From NCBI GenBank assembly GCA_016207825.1, contig JACQZI010000038.1, forward strand, positions 30,949 to 94,948: DNA of 64,000 nt. Reading direction: 5' to 3'. This document shows, piece by piece, positions 59,801 to 64,000 of this stretch. The notes under the pieces are model-generated. The model worked only from the letters and a program-made list of their open reading frames with translations, searched no databases and was not told the origin of the DNA. The translations under genes and the position numbers were made by a program. The stretch's first letter is position 1, and every line of letters begins with the position of its first letter. This stretch comes from Planctomycetota bacterium. Lineage in GTDB: Bacteria; Planctomycetota; MHYJ01; JACQXL01; JACQZI01.

Positions 59801-62171
59801 CTATGCCACCGAATATACTTATAATAATCGCGGACAGGTCTTGCGCATCTACGACGCCGAAGGCTTGAACGCCGGAACTCCCTATTACACGGAAAATACC
59901 TATGATAAGGGCGGACGCCTGACCCGTGTCACCAACCCACTGGGTGATTACACCGAATACGAATACGATGCGGACGGCTTGCGCACCAAGCTTTCCTATT
60001 ACCGTGATTCCAATAAGGTCGATACCACTTACGCTTATTATGACAACCATCTCCTGGAAACCACGAGTTATTCAGGGTCCACCGGCACCAACACCACCAC
60101 GAACTATTACGACGCCAACGGCAACCTGACTTCCACGACGGACGCCATGGGGCAGACGACAAGTTTCACCTATGATAAGAACAACCGTTTAACAATGAAA
60201 CAATGTAACACTGAAACTGTCCAGTATACCTTGGATGCCAACAGCAACGTCCTGGCTGTGGACGATGCCAATACCGATACGGACAATGAATACGATTACC
60301 TGAGCCGCCTGACAAAGGTCACGAACAACAAGTATTCTCCGGCAAAGGTGATAGATTACACCTATTTTGAGGATGGAACGAGGAAGAGCATGGACGGTCC
60401 CGACTCGGGAACCACGGATAAGATAGAGTATGCCTATGACATGGCAAAGCGGCTGGATACGGTCACGAGGAACTCTACCCAAATAGCGGATTACGATTAT
60501 AATAAGCTCGGGCAGAGGACGGAGCTCTATTTCGGGGCGAATAAATCCGGCTCGCACACGCATTATACATATGACAGCGCCGTGCCGACCAGGTGGCTGA
60601 CCGTAGTGGAGAACCATACTTCCACGGCAACGGTTTCGTCGTTTACCTATGTCCTGGATAAAGTGGGAAACCGGACTAAGATGACCTTGGCAAACGGTGA
60701 TTATGTGGATTATGATTATGATAATATTTATCAGTTGACAAGCGAGCAGAAAAAAGATAGTCTGAATAACAGTATTTACCTGAACACATGGACGTATGAC
60801 GAGGTCGGCAACCGTGAAACGCAGACGAGGGACTCTATAACAGTGACGAATTATGCCTATAACAACGCCTGCCAGTTAATCAGTGATACGGTAAACAGCT
60901 TGACGAATATGTACGATTACGATGCGAACGGGAATATGATTACGAAGACACAAGGCGCGAATGTGACGAGCTGGGTGTATAACTACAATAATCTTGTTGT
61001 TTCATATTACGACCCGATAACGACCAACAACTCAACCTACACATGGGACGCGATGGGCCGGCGCATCAGCAAGACGGTCAACGGAACGACAGAAAAATAC
61101 ATGTACGATGGTCATAACATCATTGCGGATTATGACGGTAGTAACAATCTTACAGCCCAATACGTGACTCCGTTCCTTGACCAAAACTTGACGATTTCAC
61201 GTAGTGGCAGTACTTACTACTACATGCACGACGGGTTAGGCTCGGTAAGAAACTTAATTAATACCAGCGAGATTGTGGTGAATAGTTATGATTACACGGC
61301 GTTTGGAGAAACCTTGAGTGCAACCGAAGGTGTGCAGAACCGGTATCAATTTGCCGGCAGGGAAAAGGACAGCGAGAACGGCTCGTATCACAGCCGCACG
61401 CGGCAGTATTTTCCGGGCATCGGGCGCTTTAACCGCCGTGATTCTATTGGCTATAGTGGTGGGATAAATCTGTATAGTTACGTAAGAAACAATCCGGTGA
61501 TGTATAGAGATCCAATGGGATTGGAACATATAACAGGCAATGAATGGAATGTGCAGAAAGGAGATACTTTAAGAAGTATCTTTGAATGGTTATGGAGACC
61601 TGCTATAAAAGACGGGAAGAAAGATCCAACAGGACAAACAGAAGGAGAATATGGTGGTGACTGGTGGTTTGGTCTTAAAAATGAATCTGATAAGGAACTT
61701 GCTTTTCAGGAGTTCTTAAAACGTGTACGTGCTAATAATCCTGAACTCGCAAATTATTCTCCGGATCAACCTTTACCAGACGAGTCAACAGATAAGACAA
61801 TAGATTTTTGGTCGGGTGGAGATCCATGTTATTGCAAAGAGGCCAAAAGGGCTGATGAATGCCGTGCCCAAAAAACCATATCGCGGCATACAGCAATAAA
61901 AGAGCACGAAAAGAATAACGACAAACTTACAGTGGCGTTTGTTGGGAGTTTTTTGACTGGGGGTGCTACAGTGTCGTTTATTGAGGCTTTGCCTAGTGAT
62001 TACCTTTCTCTCGTGAATCCTACTCCTAGCGTAGGGCAGTCTGTTACTGACTACCTAATAGCATTATACAGGATTGGGAAAGAAAACCTTAATGCTCAAG
62101 AAGACATCGCTTTTCAAAATGCAGAGCAAAAATATAAAGAATGTTGTGAGGCATGTCCGCCAAAAGAGTAA
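53874..62171 (+). CDS. Giant RHS/YD-repeat surface protein with LamG modules
   Basis: The 2765-residue exported protein has, in order: a signal peptide (1-27), a putative-Ig (He_PIG) domain (about 30-112), and two Ig-like plus LamG modules (about 147-402 and 472-720; each LamG has GCAKFDG and DELRISKG). Then come an IPT/TIG domain (about 782-862), a Gly-rich stretch (about 922-1142), the RHS shell entry (FSLYYNSNGTGSGGG) and many YD repeats (about 1260-2475, such as TYTYDANGNRLT). The RHS core is RYQFAGREKDSENGSYHSRTRQYFPGIGRFNRRDSIGYSGGINLYSYVRNNPVMYRDPMGLE (about 2485-2550). A roughly 215-residue AT-rich tip ends it. RHS shells enclose the tip and release it after DPxGL. The tip begins with a LysM-like GNEWNVQKGDTLRSIFEWLW and has no nuclease motif I know. 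Likely a contact-dependent effector or wall-bound surface protein. Confidence 0.93.
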   Translation: MNYTKVCGVVTLVFLAMVFSGNFLLADPITITTDSQLPSGIKGNPYSETLTVSGGITPYNWTVVSGTLPSGLALDAASGLIAGTPTVTGTSIFTVKVTSSNRKNATKDLSINIIESGAIDNLFSKMKFQKPDSEGFYGELMMEEEDTTPPSTPTLSAPADGSATNDTTPSFTWNAVTDEDVADYHIEIDTSSAFTSQNKTQLLLHMNESTTFTDSSASAHSVSVLGNTYIDTSITDTWGTFNGCAKFDGTDDYITSTDSADWTMGTGNFTIDFRVRFNSLTDVDLIGQKYDGNNFWRIVYGNWNHKLWIQNYSNTAHTIFVSCAWAPDIDVWYHIAVVRKGTSTNDLMVFINGISQTVTLDYGAWSGAFSEFDAALVIGAGMFGNDLNGWIDELRISKGTARWTSDFSSNLPDSEYEAFEPLVSIASIVPISYTLTSALDEDTYYWRVRARDNAGNYGEFSSAWDFIVDTTAPATPTLYTPYDGQYKTDTTPTLDWDAVTDTDVADYQLQVDTSSAFTSQCQTKLLLHMNSAATFTDSSVSDHSVSVLDNTCIDTSITDTWGTFNGCAKFDGSGDYLTIPDSEDWTWSGDFTIDFWARFDATGSQVIFSHANDSDGYLRLGYDFTGQNWWLVETSTSQTFSDTGISTGAWYHVAVVRSSGVLKVFRDGSQKGSDWSRSTTYDSDSNGLRIGRNYGETEYYFDGWMDELRISKGIARWTSDFTPPTIEYDGNALVSVTGITPTNYTLTDALDEDTYYCRVRARDNAGNYGPYASAYTFTITNTTPSITSLSSSYGLPGDVITITGSSFWPQQWDSKVYLYETPATISSWSDSQIVITIPNMSAVNNYIYVQTDNTYSNFVPFQVGWNLTGGNHSGADWTPADDETVGGAHYNIGTFTVTSVTNITVAPYNGSTGGEFKIYSDIVNIESGGSIDANGAGYGPEQGPGAPIGEGNTGGGTGGSHAAYGGHGYYGSKSPGEPYGNRYEPDTMGSGGSHGQSSAEAGSGGGLLEFWTAGTFTNNGMIYASGSDGSLDTSEEYGGGGGAGGAIFVSAHVVTGTGNMYAYGGSGGNGSNYPGGGGSGGYIAINTASGSYSLSKLYLTGGAGPGDAGDGENGLIGFTHQGKYGSPCQNGCYTGGGSIINVASGNLNIDIDITNIAPVAGSFPQNFSLYYNSNGTGSGGGSAFGPRWNHTFQHKIDVELADKILTWTDGMGRKITFNDDDADTVYESSSVYGAYAVITNTGSSYEVLTKDRTLYTFNSSGSRLLTIEDRNGNSISCTYNAQNRLTNITIPGNRAISLYYNANGKIDTAIDPDGNVTTFTYTAANQLEYIKKGPGYEWQWYFTYKTGTNLIETRTNPLSKVTTYAYDGLGRLIQVTNALSEVKTISSDLYASEAAITEFGATTSSIMGFNIVKDTADSLMDEEGNVVTSTFDAYRNLTSKTDARGYASTFDYDSRGNVVTRTDAAGYKTWYQYDDSANPDLPTRIIDDLNTTTYMEYDANGNMVTLVRALGVTGIEQETDFTYNADGTLASQCIDPSGLAITTTYSYNGYGYMYKKTVDQSGLNLIYESDLNILGYITRTYDYRYQTGKTVYTDYEYDYRGNQTKITAPTRDGATVRIDLEYDKMDRLTKRTEDVGGLAIETTNTYNDVGWLTETALDPAGLNIKTKQEYYDNGLLKKTTHDPQGAEEATVEYEYFDNGWLKKTKRQLTATPTYAETTYTYDANGNRLTVTDPELHVTTSTYDVLNRTLTVTDPESNVTEYHYPSCGCGSADWIEDARNNKTYTYTDELKRVKYVKTPDDTVANKYITVAYVYDKAGRTTQVIGPWYDDGDGDAEGGEYRNPAGTQAIVTRYTEYDKAGRVTETYVKEAGIGTEHSNVEYYYADMSGDKTIHSTRSLVDTGTYLIVANYYDEGGRLEKTALDPTGLNEETYFTYDNLGRQTRVQAAYGDALETDTWYIYNNAGWLTKKRPFANNDTYATEYTYNNRGQVLRIYDAEGLNAGTPYYTENTYDKGGRLTRVTNPLGDYTEYEYDADGLRTKLSYYRDSNKVDTTYAYYDNHLLETTSYSGSTGTNTTTNYYDANGNLTSTTDAMGQTTSFTYDKNNRLTMKQCNTETVQYTLDANSNVLAVDDANTDTDNEYDYLSRLTKVTNNKYSPAKVIDYTYFEDGTRKSMDGPDSGTTDKIEYAYDMAKRLDTVTRNSTQIADYDYNKLGQRTELYFGANKSGSHTHYTYDSAVPTRWLTVVENHTSTATVSSFTYVLDKVGNRTKMTLANGDYVDYDYDNIYQLTSEQKKDSLNNSIYLNTWTYDEVGNRETQTRDSITVTNYAYNNACQLISDTVNSLTNMYDYDANGNMITKTQGANVTSWVYNYNNLVVSYYDPITTNNSTYTWDAMGRRISKTVNGTTEKYMYDGHNIIADYDGSNNLTAQYVTPFLDQNLTISRSGSTYYYMHDGLGSVRNLINTSEIVVNSYDYTAFGETLSATEGVQNRYQFAGREKDSENGSYHSRTRQYFPGIGRFNRRDSIGYSGGINLYSYVRNNPVMYRDPMGLEHITGNEWNVQKGDTLRSIFEWLWRPAIKDGKKDPTGQTEGEYGGDWWFGLKNESDKELAFQEFLKRVRANNPELANYSPDQPLPDESTDKTIDFWSGGDPCYCKEAKRADECRAQKTISRHTAIKEHEKNNDKLTVAFVGSFLTGGATVSFIEALPSDYLSLVNPTPSVGQSVTDYLIALYRIGKENLNAQEDIAFQNAEQKYKECCEACPPKE

Positions 62172-62218
62172 CTTATGCAGTAAAGTATTTATAGTAGCTT
62201 CTATTTAAAGGAGTAAGA

Positions 62219-63373
62219 ATGAGAAAGACGCTATTGATATTACTATGGGTGTTAATTGTATCTTGTTCCAACCGGGAAAATGATGCTATTTTCCAAAAGG
62301 CGCTTCAAAATATCAAGAGGATAGATAGTACGGATGTGGAACGCAACAGTTACAAAAGTGTTGTGAATATTGAGTTGGTTTTTAAAGGGAAAAAACTAAA
62401 CAAAATCGATGTTGATAAGCTTGAAGCCCTTCTAAAGAAAGAGCCTTTTCGTTTGGATATTCACATACAACTTATAGGTTATTATGTTCGCAATAATAAA
62501 GAGGATCAAAAGGAATACGAAGAACATTTAATATGGGCTATTACAAATTATCCTGACTTGGAATTTGTAGTGTCATCTTTTTTGCAGGTTGATTCTATTA
62601 TATCTCCAAACTTATATAAGAAAATTGAGAAATTATGGCTTAGACAAATTGAAGTGAATAATGACAATCACTTGGTTCTTTTAAATGCTTCTAATTTCTT
62701 TTTTCACGCTAATCCTAACTTAGCAGAAAAACTTCTCAAGAATGCCAAGGTTCTTGCGCCTGAAAACTATGACATATCGCGCTATTTGACTACGTTTTAT
62801 GAGGTTCACGACAAGCCTAAAGAAGCAGAAAATGAAAAAAAAGGTTTTGCGGCTAACCGGCTAAAAAAGCTGGAAAGTCAATTAGGCGAATCTTTGGGGG
62901 CAGATTACTTTTATTGCCTATTGGATATTACCAAGCAAGCATATATTTCCGGTTCTTTTGAGAAGGCTGTTGATTATGCGAATAAATTATTAAAGGAATC
63001 CTCTAAATTTGAAAACGACTGGAATTACGGAAATGCAATTCATCATGGTTATATTATTTTAGGGCTTGTAAGCTTTAAATCTGGAGATATCGTTAAAGCT
63101 AGGGATTGCCTGATTCGGTCCGGATTGGTGAGTGGTTCACCACAATTAAATTCTTTTGGTCCTGATATGACTCTTGCAAAGCTATTGTTAAAAAGTGGCA
63201 AGAATACAACACCAGAAAAAGATGATGTTAAAGCTGTTATTCAGTATTTGCAAAATTGCAAGAATTTTTGGAGGGGTGAAGTGGACTTGCTGGATGCATG
63301 GATAAAAACAATTGAATCCGGCGGAACCCCGGACTTTGATAAGAATTGTCATTATGATACCATAATACCATAG
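62219..63373 (+). CDS. Lipoprotein with TPR-like repeats, behind the RHS gene
   Basis: The signal peptide MRKTLLILLWVLIVSC ends in a lipobox, so the 384-residue protein is membrane-anchored outside the cytoplasm. The rest is helical with TPR-like pairs (KLEALLKKEPFRLDIHIQLI GYYVRNNKEDQKEYEEHLIW AITN, GNAIHHGYIILGLVSFKSGD IVKARDCLIRSGLVS). It is AT-rich, like the tip of the RHS protein 47 bp upstream and unlike the rest of the window. In RHS loci the gene behind the tip often encodes the matching immunity protein, so that is the leading guess, but no immunity family is recognised. AAAGGAG precedes ATG 62219. Confidence 0.7.
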   Translation: MRKTLLILLWVLIVSCSNRENDAIFQKALQNIKRIDSTDVERNSYKSVVNIELVFKGKKLNKIDVDKLEALLKKEPFRLDIHIQLIGYYVRNNKEDQKEYEEHLIWAITNYPDLEFVVSSFLQVDSIISPNLYKKIEKLWLRQIEVNNDNHLVLLNASNFFFHANPNLAEKLLKNAKVLAPENYDISRYLTTFYEVHDKPKEAENEKKGFAANRLKKLESQLGESLGADYFYCLLDITKQAYISGSFEKAVDYANKLLKESSKFENDWNYGNAIHHGYIILGLVSFKSGDIVKARDCLIRSGLVSGSPQLNSFGPDMTLAKLLLKSGKNTTPEKDDVKAVIQYLQNCKNFWRGEVDLLDAWIKTIESGGTPDFDKNCHYDTIIP

Positions 63374-63483
63374 AAGTTCACGAATCCGAACCGCCCAACG
63401 ATGGGACGAAAGATAAATCAACCGACAATAAACAAGATAAGTAGTTCCAACATTATCCCGCAAGGGATAGGAGAGGAGGCTTT

Positions 63484-63616
63484 ATGGCATTGGACAACCT
63501 GATTTCAATTGCCTTTACGCCGGCGGAGTTAGCCGATATGGATACGGCTTTGACCTATTTTATTCCCGCCTGACAAGGGTGGAGGGCAGGCGTTATGGTC
63601 AGCTTTTGGTAGTTTA
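63484..63616 (+). pseudogene. Truncated small gene
   Basis: A strong ribosome site (GAGAGGAGG) precedes ATG 63484, which opens MALDNLISIAFTPAELADMD TALTYFIPA and stops at 63573. After a GC-rich 30-bp stretch (CCCGCCTGAC...GGCAGGCG), codons RRYGQLLVV and a stop follow in another frame, resembling the continuation of the same protein. It looks like a small helical protein broken by a repeat insertion. Confidence 0.4.
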
Positions 63617-63622
63617 ATCTTG

Positions 63623-64000
63623 AACCTAATCCCAAAAACTCCATTTTATTCGTTCCCAATAACTCAATATATTGCGTTTGGCAGTCTAATACAGTGCATA
63701 CTATATCTATAATACTAAGGACTTAGGCCCTAAATCCAATAAAGGCATGTTTGATTTTCGGCAGGTGGTAGGGGGGTACGGTAGGGTCCAATACCCCCTT
63801 TGTAACAATCTAATACACCGAAGCAAATATCCTAATGGGTTTAACAGAGTAAATCCAATGGGGGGTAGGGTAGGGGGTAATGGTCTAAAAGACTGGGAAT
63901 AATACCCGAAAGTAAGTATCCTAATCCCCCAAAGCAAATAAACTAATACTCTGAAGCAAACATCCTAATGGTCTTGACATGCCGAAACCAATAGGGGGTA
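63623..64000. repeat. 22-bp tandem array 4, running off the window
   Basis: Degenerate 22-bp units with a TCCTAAT or ACCAAT start are clearest at 63785, 63807, 63829, 63851, then (after a 1-bp shift) 63874, 63896, 63918, 63940, 63962 and 63984. Earlier, blurred units reach back to about 63623. G-rich tracts (GGGGGGTAGGGTAGGGGG at 63860-63877; GGTAGGGGGGTACGGTAGGG) interrupt it. The array continues past the window end. Confidence 0.75.

Noticed and set aside
63484-63573. Intact 29-residue peptide gene
   Set aside because: It has a good ribosome site, but the peptide looks like the start of a longer protein that resumes in another frame after a repeat, so a broken gene is more likely.

Overview
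The window comes from a Gram-negative-type (two-membrane) bacterium. It encodes LptE- and BamD-like envelope lipoproteins, CsgG-like lipoproteins, an outer-membrane beta-barrel and FtsH. An NPCBM-domain exported protein, a TIGR03960-type radical SAM protein, a FecR/CHASE2-cyclase cluster and a giant RHS protein fit an uncultured Planctomycetota-like lineage. That placement is inference only: there is no rRNA gene here. I saw no tRNA, rRNA, CRISPR array or IS transposase.

Layout. 0-6.8 kb (mostly minus): a truncated toroid-repeat protein, a decayed HTH gene, two paralogous CsgG-like lipoproteins, a zinc-ribbon protein, a HEAT lipoprotein, a cyclodeaminase-family protein, scpB and an RRM protein. 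7-20.3 kb: a nucleoside-kinase-like protein, an exported protein, a radical SAM protein (minus), then a long plus-strand run: flavodoxin, zinc metalloprotease, recO, bamD-like, lptE, ftsH, NPCBM protein, comF. 21.3-26.3 kb (minus): a small membrane protein, coaX, a four-helix-bundle gene, an ABC-2 exporter pair and a lipid glycosyltransferase. 26.4-32.4 kb: B12-dependent ribonucleotide reductase behind a promoter with paired NrdR-like boxes, a membrane protein, an ADP-forming acyl-CoA synthetase and a 50-residue zinc ribbon. 33.4-34.4 kb: a lone AT-rich gene with a TIR-like domain. 34.6-40.9 kb: a molybdenum/tungsten cofactor cluster (moeA, moaA, moaC, MOSC, mog, tupABC). 41-47.7 kb: galT, and a minus-strand envelope/cyclase operon. 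47.8-53.5 kb: acyl-CoA synthetase, rnc, ksgA, four-helix-bundle gene, cysS. 53.9-63.4 kb: a 2765-residue RHS protein with an AT-rich C-terminal tip and a lipoprotein behind it.

The most unusual content is non-coding. (1) Four separate intergenic islands carry degenerate tandem arrays with an exact 22-bp period; each has its own consensus and three are about 12-13 units long. (2) A family of GC-rich palindromic elements lies between genes and also in frame inside conserved genes (ksgA, cysS twice, moeA, moaA, recO, a CsgG-like gene), much like Rickettsia palindromic elements. Two copies encode the same ten-residue peptide in ksgA and cysS. (3) Two S23-type four-helix-bundle genes sit inside nests of short degenerate repeats, one bracketed by a perfect 13-bp inverted repeat. 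Similar repeats have spread into the ends of coaX, ksgA, comF and an ABC permease gene. (4) Several consensus promoters put the predicted transcription start within a few bases of the start codon, suggesting frequent leaderless mRNAs.
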